A DNA stretch of 64,000 bases from positions 1-64,000 of the forward strand of contig NZ_JAHBAK020000039.1 of NCBI RefSeq assembly GCF_018500155.2. The letters are read 5' to 3'. Each line of letters starts with the position of its first letter. The stretch's first letter is position 1. The notes under the pieces were generated by a model. The model was not told where the DNA came from. It did not search any database and was given only the letters and a program-made list of their open reading frames with translations. The position numbers and the translations under genes were made by a program. Source of the DNA: Polynucleobacter sp. Its GTDB lineage: Bacteria > Pseudomonadota > Gammaproteobacteria > Burkholderiales > Burkholderiaceae. This document shows, one piece after another, positions 48,471 through 59,697 of the stretch.

Positions 48471-48974
48471 TTATTCGCCAAACAATTTTTGGCGGAGTTC
48501 ACGACGCTCTTGTGCTTCAAGAGATAAATTGGCTGTAGGCCTTGCAATTAAACGGTTTAAGCCAATTGGCTCGCCTGTCTCTTCACACCAACCATAGTCA
48601 CCTGACTCGATGCGACCAAGTGCTTGCTCTACTTTTTTTAGCAACTTACGCTCACGATCACGTGTACGCAATTCCAATGCGTGCTCTTCTTCAATCGTTG
48701 CGCGATCAGCAGGATCTGGAACCAAAATATTTTCACGTAGATGCTCAGTAGTTTCTGAAGCATTTTTCAAAATATCTTCTTTGAGCGTTAATAGTTTTTG
48801 ACGGAAAAAATCTAACTGCGCAGCATTCATATAGTCCTTGTCAGACATTTTGAGCAATTCTGCTTCTGTTAAAGGCGCACCCTTGACTGCCTTAGCGCTA
48901 GCTGACTTTGCGCTAGTAGCTTTGCTACTGGCTTTTGCAGTGCTTGCAGGTTTTGTTGCTGTTTTTACCGTCAT
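48471..48974 (-). CDS. dksA: DksA-family RNA polymerase factor with a degenerate zinc site
   Basis: DksA inserts a coiled coil in the RNA polymerase secondary channel and works with ppGpp. The 167-residue protein has the coiled coil with DPADRATIEEEHALELRTRDRERKLL and the C-terminal globular domain. E. coli DksA has four zinc cysteines (CESC and CIDC); here the same positions read CEET and SLEA, so only one remains. This is common in betaproteobacterial DksA but removes zinc binding. The first 30 residues are Ala/Lys/Ser/Thr-rich. It lies downstream of the COG0523 GTPase gene. Confidence 0.92.
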   Translation of the reverse strand: MTVKTATKPASTAKASSKATSAKSASAKAVKGAPLTEAELLKMSDKDYMNAAQLDFFRQKLLTLKEDILKNASETTEHLRENILVPDPADRATIEEEHALELRTRDRERKLLKKVEQALGRIESGDYGWCEETGEPIGLNRLIARPTANLSLEAQERRELRQKLFGE

Positions 48975-49095
48975 CTCATTCTTTCCTAGATTTGAAGCAT
49001 TATTGCCTCATTCTGCCAAACTTTTACAGCCTTTTATGAATATTCATCCACCTTCATCAAACTAGGCCGTGGCGGCGGATTGTACCCGAATATAT

Positions 49096-50157
49096 TTACA
49101 CCAAACATCCCTCAAGCCCCGCCAACAGGGTGTCTTTTGGTAAATCAATGCCTATAAAAACCATACGGGTTTGTTTCGGCTCAGCCCCCCAGGGACCCGC
49201 CAAATCGCTTCCCATCATCTGGTGAACGCCTTGAAATACCACTTTTCGACTGGTTCCCTTCACGTAAAGCACGCCTTTATAGCGCAGCATCTTCTCTCCA
49301 AATACCTCCAAAATGCCACCCAAAAAGTCTTCCAATTTTTTATGATCAAAGGGTTTATCACTACGAAAAACAAACGACTGAATTCGGTCCGTATGGCCAG
49401 CATGCCCATGGTGATGATCATGACTGTGATCGTGTCCACAAGTACCGTGATCATGGTCATGCGAGTGGTCATGGCCACAATGGGCATGATCGTGATCGTC
49501 TTGCTCCAAGAAATGCGGGTCGATATCAAGTTTGGCATTTAGATTAAAGCCTTTGAGATCGAGCACCGCGTCTAATGGCACCACCCCTTTTGAGATAGCG
49601 CTTATAGGGGCTCGCGGATTCATATGCATGAGACGTTGACGAAGCGCTTCCACCTCGGATGGCGACACCAAGTCCGTTTTCGTAATAAAGATTTGATCGG
49701 CAAAGCCTACCTGCCTCTGAGCTTCCTCGTGCTCCGTCAACTGTTGTTGACCATGCTTAGCATCTACCAGGGTTACTACAGCATCTAAAACATAGTGGTC
49801 GGCAACATCATCATCCATAAAGAATGTTTGTGCCACAGGACCTGGATTAGCAACACCGGTAGTCTCAATCACTACACGATCAAAATGAATTTTTTTCTCT
49901 TTGCGTTGCTCCCATAGCGCATTTAATGCCTCAACTAAATCGCCACGAATGGTGCAACAAATACACCCATTACTCATTTGCACAATATTTTCTTCGTGAT
50001 CTTGAACCAAAATATCGTTATCAATATTCTCTTCACCAAATTCATTTTCGATGACAGCAATTTTTTTGCCATGGTCCTCAGTGAGGATGTGTTTTAGCAA
50101 AGTCGTTTTTCCGCTTCCTAAAAAACCGGTCAAAATGGTTACGGGAATTAATGCCAT
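49096..50157 (-). CDS. COG0523 CobW-like GTP-dependent metallochaperone
   Basis: A 353-residue GTPase with Walker [12 protein letters not shown] (11-21), metal-binding CICC in [13 protein letters not shown], the guanine motif TKTD and a C-terminal CobW_C domain. A long His/Asp insertion contains 16 histidines and two near-identical repeats (CGHDHSHDH), suggesting Zn buffering. Members act as metal insertases, often under zinc limitation. I saw no Zur-box-like dyad upstream. The neighbour downstream is a DksA without zinc cysteines. Confidence 0.9.
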   Translation of the reverse strand: MALIPVTILTGFLGSGKTTLLKHILTEDHGKKIAVIENEFGEENIDNDILVQDHEENIVQMSNGCICCTIRGDLVEALNALWEQRKEKKIHFDRVVIETTGVANPGPVAQTFFMDDDVADHYVLDAVVTLVDAKHGQQQLTEHEEAQRQVGFADQIFITKTDLVSPSEVEALRQRLMHMNPRAPISAISKGVVPLDAVLDLKGFNLNAKLDIDPHFLEQDDHDHAHCGHDHSHDHDHGTCGHDHSHDHHHGHAGHTDRIQSFVFRSDKPFDHKKLEDFLGGILEVFGEKMLRYKGVLYVKGTSRKVVFQGVHQMMGSDLAGPWGAEPKQTRMVFIGIDLPKDTLLAGLEGCLV

Positions 50158-50226
50158 AAATAATCCAATCCAAATCTATTGATCATGCGTTTCCCCAGCG
50201 GGAAACCTTCTATCTTACCTAGTTCC

Positions 50227-51228
50227 TTAGTCTTTGCCAGCCTTTGCGCGGGGATGGGCTTTATCGTATGCCTGGGCTAAATGTTGAAAATCTAGGGATG
50301 TGTAAATTTGGGTGCTGGCGATACTGGCATGCCCCAACATCTCTTGCACAGCACGCAAATCCTGCGAAGATTGCAAAACGTGGCTAGCGAAACTATGACG
50401 CATCATATGAGGATGCACGTGGGTTGGTAGTCCAGCACGTATTGCTAAAGAACGAAGGCGCGCCTGCACAGTCCTAGGAGATAGTCGTTTGCCAGAGGCA
50501 GATAAAAATAGGGCCTGAGATTTTTCATCATATGACTTCGCATCACGTACTGCGCGCCAAGCCAGCAAAGATTTCATTGCTGGCGCACCAACTGGTACTG
50601 AGCGTCTTTTGCCCCCTTTGCCAAGCACTGTAACCTCGCCAGCATCCCAATCGAACCAGCCCGCAGATTCATATTGACGCTCTTTACTCTGCATCGCATC
50701 GATACCAAGCAACTCCGATAAACGTAGGCCAGAGGAATAGAGCAAATCGATAATGGCCGCATCTCGAATAGACTCATCATCCTTTTTTTCTTCCGCCTCT
50801 TTGACTGCTTGATTAACCAGAGCTAGAGCCTGCTCAACAGAGAGCGCTTTAGGCAGTGATTTCAGTCGCTTAGGTGCCTTGACATCATCCACCGGATTAG
50901 CCACTAGATGACTGGCCACTTTCGCTGCACCGGCACCACGCCGCGCATCTTTTTCAGTCAACCACTCATACCAACCGCGCCAGGCAGAGAGTGCTCTAGC
51001 GATGCTTCTTGAAGACTTCTCTTGAGAGTGCAAGCGGCCAGCCCAGCGACGTACGTGTGCATTACTCACTTTCAATAAATCGACGCCATCCTCAAGCGCA
51101 AAATTTTGTAAATCGCTCAAATCCATGCCATACGCTTTCAGCGTATGTTTTGAAAGTTGTCGCAACACATGAAGCTCATGCAAATACTCTTGCATGAGTG
51201 AATGAAGCTCAGTCGGCTTTAGCTTCAT
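50227..51228 (-). CDS. xerC: Tyrosine recombinase XerC
   Basis: Site-specific recombinase that resolves chromosome dimers at dif with XerD. 333 residues from ATG 51228, overlapping the DUF484 end by 20 bases; ATG 51195 is an alternative, and the longer track start lies deep in DUF484. Catalytic residues are visible: Arg in GLRLSELL, His-x2-Arg in HPHMMRHSFASH, and the nucleophile Tyr in IASTQIYTSLD. XerC with DUF484 upstream is a conserved proteobacterial pair. Confidence 0.92.
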   Translation of the reverse strand: MKLKPTELHSLMQEYLHELHVLRQLSKHTLKAYGMDLSDLQNFALEDGVDLLKVSNAHVRRWAGRLHSQEKSSRSIARALSAWRGWYEWLTEKDARRGAGAAKVASHLVANPVDDVKAPKRLKSLPKALSVEQALALVNQAVKEAEEKKDDESIRDAAIIDLLYSSGLRLSELLGIDAMQSKERQYESAGWFDWDAGEVTVLGKGGKRRSVPVGAPAMKSLLAWRAVRDAKSYDEKSQALFLSASGKRLSPRTVQARLRSLAIRAGLPTHVHPHMMRHSFASHVLQSSQDLRAVQEMLGHASIASTQIYTSLDFQHLAQAYDKAHPRAKAGKD

Positions 51229-51883
51229 AAGCCTGGATGCGATCCAAAGCTGCTGCGGTGAGTTCTGCAATTTGGCGCAGGTAAAACGCACCCATGTCAG
51301 CAGTAAAACGAGTTTCATCATTACTCGCAAGCAACAGCACTGCTGGTGACTGACTTAATCCAACACTTTTTCCTAATGGCAAACCGATTGCCACCATACT
51401 TTGCCACTCGGGCGAGATATCAGTTTGGCTTGCCAGCAGCTCTAAGCTGGCAGCCGCCAACTCTTTTGCAGAGCCGCACAAAGGCGTATCCACCCAAGGA
51501 CCAAATGCAGAATTAGGCGAGAGCAGCTGCGCTGCCTCGACTTCAAAGACTTCTGCCAAGCCCGTGGTAATGGCTGCCTCAACATCAGATTTATTGTTAG
51601 CCTTCATTAAGCGCAATAGCCATGCGACTAAACTTTGCTGCGTTTTATCGTTGCGACTACCAAAGTGCAACATTTCGCTTAAACGACGATTGAGCTCTTG
51701 ATTTTGATTGCGTAGCACCGTCATCTGACGCTCTTGCAAAGAGATGGCGCGATCTTCATGGGGATGCTTAATCCGAATCTCATTAAAGAGACTAGCGTAG
51801 CGCTCAAAGAAGCCAGGGGTTGCACGCAACCATTCAGCAACCAGCTCTTCTTGCTCTGCCTGTTTTGGATCAATAGCGCTCAT
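51209..51883 (-). CDS. DUF484 family protein
   Basis: A 224-residue cytoplasmic protein of the DUF484 family, GAF-domain-like, with EEEL-type N-terminus VAEWLRATPGFFERY and ISLQERQMTVLRNQNQELNRRL (coiled coil), then a GAF-like fold. Function is unknown; it commonly sits directly upstream of xerC, as here, and overlaps it. No catalytic motif is visible. gatB follows upstream on the same strand after 38 bases. Confidence 0.85.
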   Translation of the reverse strand: MSAIDPKQAEQEELVAEWLRATPGFFERYASLFNEIRIKHPHEDRAISLQERQMTVLRNQNQELNRRLSEMLHFGSRNDKTQQSLVAWLLRLMKANNKSDVEAAITTGLAEVFEVEAAQLLSPNSAFGPWVDTPLCGSAKELAAASLELLASQTDISPEWQSMVAIGLPLGKSVGLSQSPAVLLLASNDETRFTADMGAFYLRQIAELTAAALDRIQAYEAKAD

Positions 51884-51921
51884 CTCGTTCTTTCCACTCT
51901 GTTCATTAATAGATTAATTGC

Positions 51922-53394
51922 TCAGCCCAACTTTTTGCGCAAGAGCTCATTAACCTGCCCTGGATTCGCTTTGCCCTGTGAGGCCTTCATGATCTGACCC
52001 ACCAAGGCATTAAAAGCTTTTTCTTTACCAGAGCGAAACTCCTCAACGGACTTTTGATTAGCGGCCAATACCTGATCAATGATGGCCTCAAGAGCACCAC
52101 TATCGCTAATTTGTTTAAGTCCCTTAGCGTCAATAATTTGATCAACCGTGCTGATGGTTTTGCCAGAAACTGCCTCATCCCAAAGGATTGCAAAAATATC
52201 TTTGGCAATCTTGTTTGAAATAGTGCCATCTGCAACGCGCGTTAATAAGGGAGCCAAATGCGTTGCCTTCAGCGGTGCATTCGCTGCTGCAATTCCAGCG
52301 CGATTTAATGAAGAAGCAAATTCTCCTGCAATCAGATTAGCAGCTGCTTTTGCCAAGGGCTTTCCTACAATGGCCAAAAGCTCTTCAAATACTTTGGCAG
52401 TATCGCGATCTTGAGTAAGCAACTGCGTATCGTAGGCACTTAAACCAAACTCTCCCTGCCATTGCTCTCTTAGCTGCGCGGGAAGGGCGGGCATCCCGCC
52501 TCGAACCTGGGCGATCCAGGCGTCATCAATCACGACCGGCAGCAGATCGGGGTCAGGAAAATAGCGGTAATCGTTGGCATCTTCTTTACTGCGCATGCTG
52601 CGGGTCTCTTGTCGATCGGGATCATAGAGACGTGTTTCTTGCACCACCGTACCGCCATCTTCAATCAACTCGATTTGACGTCGCACTTCATATTGAATAG
52701 CCTCTTCTAAGAAGCGGAATGAATTCAAATTCTTAATCTCGCAGCGTGTACCAAATTCAGTCTGACCTTTGGGGCGAACTGAAACGTTGGCATCACAGCG
52801 GAAAGATCCCTCTTGCATATTGCCGTCGCAAACTCCTAACCAGACTACCAATGTATGAAGTGCTTTGGCATAAGCCACTGCCTCCGCAGCACTACGCATC
52901 ACTGGCTCGGTAACAATCTCCAAAAGCGGCGTTCCTGCACGATTCAGATCAATACCACTAGAAGGCTCACCATGAGGTCCAATAAAACCCTCTTCGTGAA
53001 CAGACTTGCCGGCATCCTCTTCCATGTGCGCACGCGTTAGTTCAACCGTCTTAACTTCATCTCCAACAAGAATGTCAATTTTTCCGCCAACAACTACTGG
53101 GATTTCAAACTGACTAATTTGATAACCCTTAGGTAAGTCTGGGTAGAAATAATTTTTACGCGCAAAAATACTTGCTGGAGATATTTTTGCCCCAACCGCC
53201 AATCCAAAGCGAATTGCATGCTCAACGGCTTGACGATTTAATACCGGCAATACACCAGGCAATGCTAGATCAACAGCGCAAGCTTGTGTATTAGGCTCTG
53301 CACCAAAACGTGTACTAGCACCGCTAAAAATTTTTGATTGTGTTTGCAGTTGTGCGTGGGTCTCAAGACCAATAACGACTTCCCATTGCATCAT
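51922..53394 (-). CDS. gatB: Asp-tRNA(Asn)/Glu-tRNA(Gln) amidotransferase subunit B
   Basis: Catalytic kinase subunit of the GatCAB complex, 490 residues, which phosphorylates the misacylated tRNA before amidation. Seen: [31 protein letters not shown] (phosphorylation region) and the tRNA-binding YqeY-like tail [22 protein letters not shown]. Two consecutive ATG codons (53394 and 53391) overlap the gatA stop. Present with gatA and gatC in one operon, divergent from mreB. Confidence 0.95.
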   Translation of the reverse strand: MMQWEVVIGLETHAQLQTQSKIFSGASTRFGAEPNTQACAVDLALPGVLPVLNRQAVEHAIRFGLAVGAKISPASIFARKNYFYPDLPKGYQISQFEIPVVVGGKIDILVGDEVKTVELTRAHMEEDAGKSVHEEGFIGPHGEPSSGIDLNRAGTPLLEIVTEPVMRSAAEAVAYAKALHTLVVWLGVCDGNMQEGSFRCDANVSVRPKGQTEFGTRCEIKNLNSFRFLEEAIQYEVRRQIELIEDGGTVVQETRLYDPDRQETRSMRSKEDANDYRYFPDPDLLPVVIDDAWIAQVRGGMPALPAQLREQWQGEFGLSAYDTQLLTQDRDTAKVFEELLAIVGKPLAKAAANLIAGEFASSLNRAGIAAANAPLKATHLAPLLTRVADGTISNKIAKDIFAILWDEAVSGKTISTVDQIIDAKGLKQISDSGALEAIIDQVLAANQKSVEEFRSGKEKAFNALVGQIMKASQGKANPGQVNELLRKKLG

Positions 53395-54908
53395 GCCACC
53401 TCACTTGCTGAACGCAAATGCCAATCGGTTGCCTGCTGATACTGATGGGCAACTTGTAACAAACGCGCTTCAGAGAAATAGTTCCCAATGAGTTGCATAC
53501 CAATCGGTAAATTGTTTGCACTAAAACCGCAAGGCGCACTCATTGCAGGTAAACCCGCTAAATTGGTAGAGAGGGTATAAATATCTTCTAAATACATTTG
53601 CACAGGATCATTTGATTTCTCACCTAGGCGCCAGGCCACATCAGGGGCAACGGGGCCTAGAATGACATCACACTCTTTAAACGCTGCTTGAAAATCGGAG
53701 GCAATAATGCGGCGAATTTTTTGTGCTTGTAAGTAGTATGCGTCGTAATAGCCATGACAAAGCACATAAGTACCAATCAAAATACGCCTTCTAACTTCAG
53801 CACCGAATCCTTGTGTGCGAGATTTTTGATACATATCGCCAAGATCTTTGTATTCACTTGCACGATGGCCATATCGCACACCATCAAATCGACTTAAGTT
53901 ACTTGAAGCTTCGGCTGGAGCTAAAACGTAATACACCGGAATAGAAAGCTTGGTTTTAGGCAAGCTGACTTCAACCAACTTTGCACCCAAACTTTCTAAA
54001 GTTTTAGCAGCCTCATTGACGGATGCCGCAACATCATTAGCCAAACCTTCTGCAAAAAATTCTTTAGGCAGTCCAATGCGCAAGCCCTCTAGTGGTTTTG
54101 CAGGATTTGCATTGTCTGTCTGCCACGCTTGATGAAGATAGCGCCCGAAATCTTCACCAGAGTCTGCAAGCGAAGTGGAATCTTTTGGATCATGTGACGA
54201 CATTGCCGAAAGTAACAAAGCGCAATCTTCGGCCGTTTTACCCATCGGGCCGGCTTGATCCAAAGAGGAGGCGTAAGCAATCATGCCGTAACGAGAAACC
54301 CGTCCATATGTGGGCTTGATGCCAGTGAGCCCACAGAATGCTGCAGGTTGCCGAATAGAGCCGCCAGTATCTGTACCGGTTGCAATGGGGGCTAAGCCAG
54401 CAGCAACTGCAGCGGCTGAACCGCCAGAAGATCCGCCAGCAACATGAGCCCTGTTCCATGGATTTAAAACAGGACCATAGGCAGAATTCTCATTTGAAGA
54501 CCCCATGGCAAATTCATCCATATTGGTTTTGCCCAAGCAAACCATACCGGCGCCATTAGGATGGTTTTCGTCTGGGATACCTAGATTAGCCACCACCGTT
54601 GCATCAAACGGACTCTGATATCCAGATAAGATTTTGGAGGCTGCAGTGGACTTCCATCCCTTGGTAACGAACACATCCTTATGGGCCACAGGGATGCCGG
54701 TCAATTTGCCAGCATTACCAGATGAAATGAGTGCATCCGCTTTATTTGCTTGCTCTAAGCTTAAGTGAGCATTCACATCAATGTATGCATTCCACTGTTT
54801 GCCTGCCTCAATACGGTCCAAAAAGTACTGGGTAAGCTCCTTGCTGGAGACCTCTTTAGCGGCCAGCGCTTTAGCCATCAAAGCTATTGGGGTATTGTGC
54901 CAACTCAT
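53391..54908 (-). CDS. gatA: Asp-tRNA(Asn)/Glu-tRNA(Gln) amidotransferase subunit A
   Basis: Amidase-signature glutaminase subunit, 505 residues, producing ammonia for transamidation. The Ser-cisSer-Lys triad is read from [17 protein letters not shown] and [15 protein letters not shown] with Lys in [11 protein letters not shown]. Length is slightly greater than typical. It overlaps gatC and gatB by four bases each, so the three subunits are translationally coupled. Confidence 0.95.
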   Translation of the reverse strand: MSWHNTPIALMAKALAAKEVSSKELTQYFLDRIEAGKQWNAYIDVNAHLSLEQANKADALISSGNAGKLTGIPVAHKDVFVTKGWKSTAASKILSGYQSPFDATVVANLGIPDENHPNGAGMVCLGKTNMDEFAMGSSNENSAYGPVLNPWNRAHVAGGSSGGSAAAVAAGLAPIATGTDTGGSIRQPAAFCGLTGIKPTYGRVSRYGMIAYASSLDQAGPMGKTAEDCALLLSAMSSHDPKDSTSLADSGEDFGRYLHQAWQTDNANPAKPLEGLRIGLPKEFFAEGLANDVAASVNEAAKTLESLGAKLVEVSLPKTKLSIPVYYVLAPAEASSNLSRFDGVRYGHRASEYKDLGDMYQKSRTQGFGAEVRRRILIGTYVLCHGYYDAYYLQAQKIRRIIASDFQAAFKECDVILGPVAPDVAWRLGEKSNDPVQMYLEDIYTLSTNLAGLPAMSAPCGFSANNLPIGMQLIGNYFSEARLLQVAHQYQQATDWHLRSASEVA

Positions 54909-55198
54909 TCGATCACCCTAGGTACTAGGAAGTAACCATCCTGCTTTGCAGGGGCTGATTGCATATTTGCAGCACGCTGATCAGACTCAGTGACTTGATC
55001 GACACGCATAGGCTGGGCCAATTCGCGTAAAAACAAAATAGGGTGTGCAAGCGGCTCTAAACCGCTGGTATCAACAGCTTGCATTTCTTCAACAAGGGAA
55101 AAAACGGCCTGTAATTGAGGCAAAACTGCCTCGGCTTCTGCCTGACTTAATTCAAGCCTGGAAAGGTGCGCAATGCGCTGGACATCATCAAGTTTCAT
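54905..55198 (-). CDS. gatC: Asp-tRNA(Asn)/Glu-tRNA(Gln) amidotransferase subunit C
   Basis: Small scaffold of GatCAB, 97 residues, starting [17 protein letters not shown] with [22 protein letters not shown], both family-typical. It stabilises the GatA-GatB interface. First gene of the gatCAB operon, divergent from mreB across a 61-base gap; the gap is A+T-rich and must hold both promoters. Confidence 0.94.
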   Translation of the reverse strand: MKLDDVQRIAHLSRLELSQAEAEAVLPQLQAVFSLVEEMQAVDTSGLEPLAHPILFLRELAQPMRVDQVTESDQRAANMQSAPAKQDGYFLVPRVIE

Positions 55199-55235
55199 GG
55201 GGCGCTAGAGTATCATTCTCATATATTTTCATTAA

Positions 55236-56303
<1,068 letters not shown>

Positions 56304-56327
56304 GCGACATACACGTCGATTAGGGAA

Positions 56328-57260
56328 TTGCAACATAGCGCTCCACCACTTTTCAGACAGGGCATTCCGGCCTTACTTAAACTGATTGTCTGTCTGTCGA
56401 TCAGCATCGCTCTGATGCTGATCGATTTTCGTTTTAAAGCACTCGATCCTATTCGCAGTAATGTGAATTGGATTTTGCGCCCACTCGAATATGTCATGAT
56501 GGCGCCGCGCAATGCATTTGAAGCATTGTCAGATTACTTCACCACACGCGCAACTCTTGATCAGGAAAATCAAATCATGAAAGTTCGCCAAGCTGAACTT
56601 TCATTGCTCGCCAATCAATCTGAATTTTTAATGGTTGAAAATCAAAACTTGCGCGAGTTAATGGCCCTACAAAAACAAGTGCCGTTCAAAACTCTACCAG
56701 TAGAGATTCTGTTCAATCCACCCAACCCCATTTCACAACGAATCGTCATTAATCGTGGCAGTAATGATGGTTTAAAGTTGGGTAACCCCATCGCTAACGA
56801 TGCTGGTATTTTGGGACAGGTCGTGCGCTTGTATGAGCGGTCTGCGGAAGTATCTCTTTTAGAGGATCGCGATTTTGCCGTCCCTGTTCAAGTCGCTCGA
56901 AATGGGTTGAGAGCAGCCGTTTTTGGAACTGGGCGAGGAAACCCTCTTGAGTTACGCTACCTGCCCGTGGCAAGTGATCTAGAGGTCGGAGATATTTTAT
57001 TGACCTCAGGAATTGACGGTGTTTACCCTCCAGGCTTTGCTGTAGCAGTGATTAGCAAAATAGAGCGCAATATAGACAAAAACTCCTCTAACGTATTTTG
57101 TGTGCCAGTAGCCGCGGTCAATCGCTATCGTCAAGCGCTAGCATTGTTGTATGACCCTCAATTTGACGCAAAGGCACCTACTCTGAATAAATCTGCCAAT
57201 GGCGCGCCACTTACTAATACTCCGGGCCGTCGCCAAACTCGATCTCGAGGTATGCAATGA
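56328..57260 (+). CDS. mreC: Rod shape-determining protein MreC
   Basis: Membrane-anchored periplasmic scaffold of the elongasome, 310 residues. One TM segment (about 16-32, LLKLIVCLSISIALMLID), a coiled coil (ATLDQENQIMKVRQAELSLLAN) and a beta-rich domain. The start is TTG at 56328; the resulting MQHSAPPLFRQG agrees with the betaproteobacterial N-terminus (SPPPLFRQG), so this rare start is well supported. 24 bases after mreB; the stop overlaps mreD (ATGA). Confidence 0.92.
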   Translation: MQHSAPPLFRQGIPALLKLIVCLSISIALMLIDFRFKALDPIRSNVNWILRPLEYVMMAPRNAFEALSDYFTTRATLDQENQIMKVRQAELSLLANQSEFLMVENQNLRELMALQKQVPFKTLPVEILFNPPNPISQRIVINRGSNDGLKLGNPIANDAGILGQVVRLYERSAEVSLLEDRDFAVPVQVARNGLRAAVFGTGRGNPLELRYLPVASDLEVGDILLTSGIDGVYPPGFAVAVISKIERNIDKNSSNVFCVPVAAVNRYRQALALLYDPQFDAKAPTLNKSANGAPLTNTPGRRQTRSRGMQ

Positions 57261-57781
57261 TCGACTTTCAAAGTGGATATATTCTGCGGCCAGTCAATCC
57301 GCTGTTTATTTATTTCAGCCTATTTTGCGCACTCATGCTCAACCTCTTACCCATTGGTAATTATGGTTGGGTTCCAGACTGGCTAATTCTTTGTATAGTG
57401 TTTTGGAATATTCATCAGCATCGATATGTCGGAGTTATTTGGGCTTTTGTATTTGGCTTGTTGATGGATGTGCATAACTCTGATCTATTAGGGCTGCATG
57501 CCTTTACCTACTCACTGGTTGCCTATATTGCAATCTCGTGGCACCGACGCATAGTAGCTCTTACAGTGGTTTCGCAAGCTTTACATTTACTGCCAATCTT
57601 TTTGCTAGTCTCCTTATTCCCCGTGCTAGTTCATTGGATATTGAGTGGTGAGCTGTACTGGTGGGCATTAACGGGTGCTATTCAAGCGCTGATTGAAGCG
57701 CTCCTTTGGCCGCTTGCTACCCGCGTTCTACTGGCGCCACAACGTCGACCAATCGACGTTGATCACAATCGACCGCTCTAA
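57257..57781 (+). CDS. mreD: Rod shape-determining protein MreD
   Basis: A 174-residue integral membrane protein with about five hydrophobic segments, including NPLFIYFSLFCALMLNLLPI and VIWAFVFGLLMDVHNSDLLGLHAF, the latter conserved in MreD. Partner of MreC in the rod complex. ATG overlaps the mreC stop, and mrdA follows after 8 bases. Confidence 0.9.
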   Translation: MIDFQSGYILRPVNPLFIYFSLFCALMLNLLPIGNYGWVPDWLILCIVFWNIHQHRYVGVIWAFVFGLLMDVHNSDLLGLHAFTYSLVAYIAISWHRRIVALTVVSQALHLLPIFLLVSLFPVLVHWILSGELYWWALTGAIQALIEALLWPLATRVLLAPQRRPIDVDHNRPL

Positions 57782-57789
57782 GAAGCTGC

Positions 57790-59697
57790 ATGGTCTCTTT
57801 CAAAAAGCCTGACCTCGATACTTTTCAGGAACGCATTCATATTGCGACCTTATTTGTTACATTTTGTTTTTTACTACTTGTCACGCGGTTAGTTTGGTTG
57901 CAACTCGTGAGTCATGGCAAGTATGCTTTGCTAGCAGAAAGCAATCGCATTGCTATTGTTCCAGCACCAGCTAACCGCGGGCTCATTATTGATCGCAATG
58001 GTATTGTGATTGGGCGCAATTATTCAGCATTGACATTGGACGTTAATGCTGAAGAAGTGAAAGGTAATGTAGATCAACTAATTAGCGAGCTCTCAGAAAT
58101 CATCGACATCTCCCCTAGAGATAAACGCAATTTCAAGCGCTCTTTGGAGGACTCGCGCAATATGGGAACCATCCCTCTGCGCTCTATGCTCAATGAAGCT
58201 GAAACCGCTCGCTTCATGGCAAACCGCTATCGCTTTCCAGGCGTAGAGATCCGAGCCAGAAGCTTTCGTGAATACCCATATAACGAGTTAGCCTCTCACC
58301 TAGTTGGCTATATCGGCCGCGTCTCTCAGCGCGATAAGGAACGCATGCAAGCTGAAATTGAAAACTCTAAAGCTGATGATCCAGATGCTTTACAGGCATC
58401 GTTTCTACCGGGAATTCAATATGTCGGCAAGATTGGCCTAGAACAAAGTTACGAATCGGTATTGCGCGGCGTACCAGGATACGATCAGGTGGAAATTACC
58501 GCGGGCGGCAAGCCAGTACGCACTCTATCAAGTTCACCTTCAGTGCCAGGCAAAAATATTGTGTTGTCTGTAGACATCAAACTGCAGTATCTCGTTGAAC
58601 AGTTATATGGAAATTTTCGGGGTGCATTTGTAGCAATTGAGCCAGAAACTGGCGATATTTTGGCATTTGTTTCGAAACCCAACTTCAACCCCAATGATTT
58701 TGTTGAAGGGATTGATTCGGTTACCTGGAAAGAGCTCAATGATTCTCCACAAAAGCCGCTCTATAACCGCCCACTCAAAGGTATTTATCCTCCAGGCTCT
58801 ACATATAAACCATTCATGGCGCTTGCAGCACTTGAAAATAAAAAACGCACGCCCTCACAAACGATATCGGATCCTGGATATTTTGATTTTGGAAATCATA
58901 CTTTCCGAGATGACAAGAAGGGCGGCCATGGCATTGTTGACATGCAAAAATCGATTGTTGAGTCTTGCGACACTTACTATTATTTGCTTGCTCGTGATAT
59001 GGGCGTAAATATGATGCATGACTTTATGAAGCCTTTTGGTTTTGGTCAAATCACTGGAATTGATTTACAGGGCGAAGCGCGCGGAGTATTGCCATCTACT
59101 GAATGGAAAAAAAATACTTTCAAAAAACCTGAACAACAAAAATGGTATGAGGGCGAAACCATTTCGCTTGGCATTGGGCAGGGCTATAACGCATTTACTA
59201 TCTTGCAACTTTCGCACGCAATGGCAAACCTTGCTAACAATGGTGTAGTAATGAAGCCCCACCTGGTAAAAGCCATTGAAGATCCGTTTACTCGTAATCG
59301 CGTGCTTACAACCCCTAAAGAGAGCTATCGTATCGAACTGAGCCCAGAAAATATTGAAGTGATTAAAAAGGCTATGGTCGAGGTAAACGTATCTGGAACT
59401 TCTGCAACAGCGTTTAAAGGTGCAGGTTATGTCGCCGGCGGAAAGACTGGAACAGCACAGGTATTTAGTCTGAACTCCAAAGAATATAAGCATGGAGCAA
59501 CGGCAGAATTTTTACGCGATCACGCTTTGTACATTGCATTTGCGCCAGCTGATAAACCAACCATTGTCATTGCCATGGTGGTAGAAAATGCTGGTTTTGG
59601 TGCACAATATGCAGCGCCGATTGCACGCAAAGCGTTGGACTTCTACATTGAGGGCAAGTGGCCTAAGGAGATTCCTGAATGGAAAAGAGCCCCTTAA
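57790..59697 (+). CDS. mrdA: Penicillin-binding protein 2
   Basis: Class B PBP with transpeptidase activity for lateral wall growth, 635 residues. One N-terminal TM (ATLFVTFCFLLLVTRLVWLQL), the dimerisation domain, then the active-site serine in PPGSTYKPF, an SxN-type motif (SCD in VESCDTYYY) and KTGTAQ. It pairs with the SEDS polymerase RodA encoded next, with a 19-base overlap. The C-terminus overlaps rodA in another frame. Confidence 0.95.
   Translation: MVSFKKPDLDTFQERIHIATLFVTFCFLLLVTRLVWLQLVSHGKYALLAESNRIAIVPAPANRGLIIDRNGIVIGRNYSALTLDVNAEEVKGNVDQLISELSEIIDISPRDKRNFKRSLEDSRNMGTIPLRSMLNEAETARFMANRYRFPGVEIRARSFREYPYNELASHLVGYIGRVSQRDKERMQAEIENSKADDPDALQASFLPGIQYVGKIGLEQSYESVLRGVPGYDQVEITAGGKPVRTLSSSPSVPGKNIVLSVDIKLQYLVEQLYGNFRGAFVAIEPETGDILAFVSKPNFNPNDFVEGIDSVTWKELNDSPQKPLYNRPLKGIYPPGSTYKPFMALAALENKKRTPSQTISDPGYFDFGNHTFRDDKKGGHGIVDMQKSIVESCDTYYYLLARDMGVNMMHDFMKPFGFGQITGIDLQGEARGVLPSTEWKKNTFKKPEQQKWYEGETISLGIGQGYNAFTILQLSHAMANLANNGVVMKPHLVKAIEDPFTRNRVLTTPKESYRIELSPENIEVIKKAMVEVNVSGTSATAFKGAGYVAGGKTGTAQVFSLNSKEYKHGATAEFLRDHALYIAFAPADKPTIVIAMVVENAGFGAQYAAPIARKALDFYIEGKWPKEIPEWKRAP

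Noticed and set aside
49036-49047. 12-bp palindrome ATGAATATTCAT upstream of dksA
   Set aside because: Short and A+T-rich, expected by chance; does not resemble a Zur box.
49171-49542. Met/Val/Ile-rich ORFs over the COG0523 His-rich insert
   Set aside because: Alternate-frame reading of His/Asp codon repeats, an artefact of low complexity.
59065-59493. 142-residue minus-strand ORF within mrdA
   Set aside because: Antisense to the PBP2 transpeptidase region; no coding features of its own.
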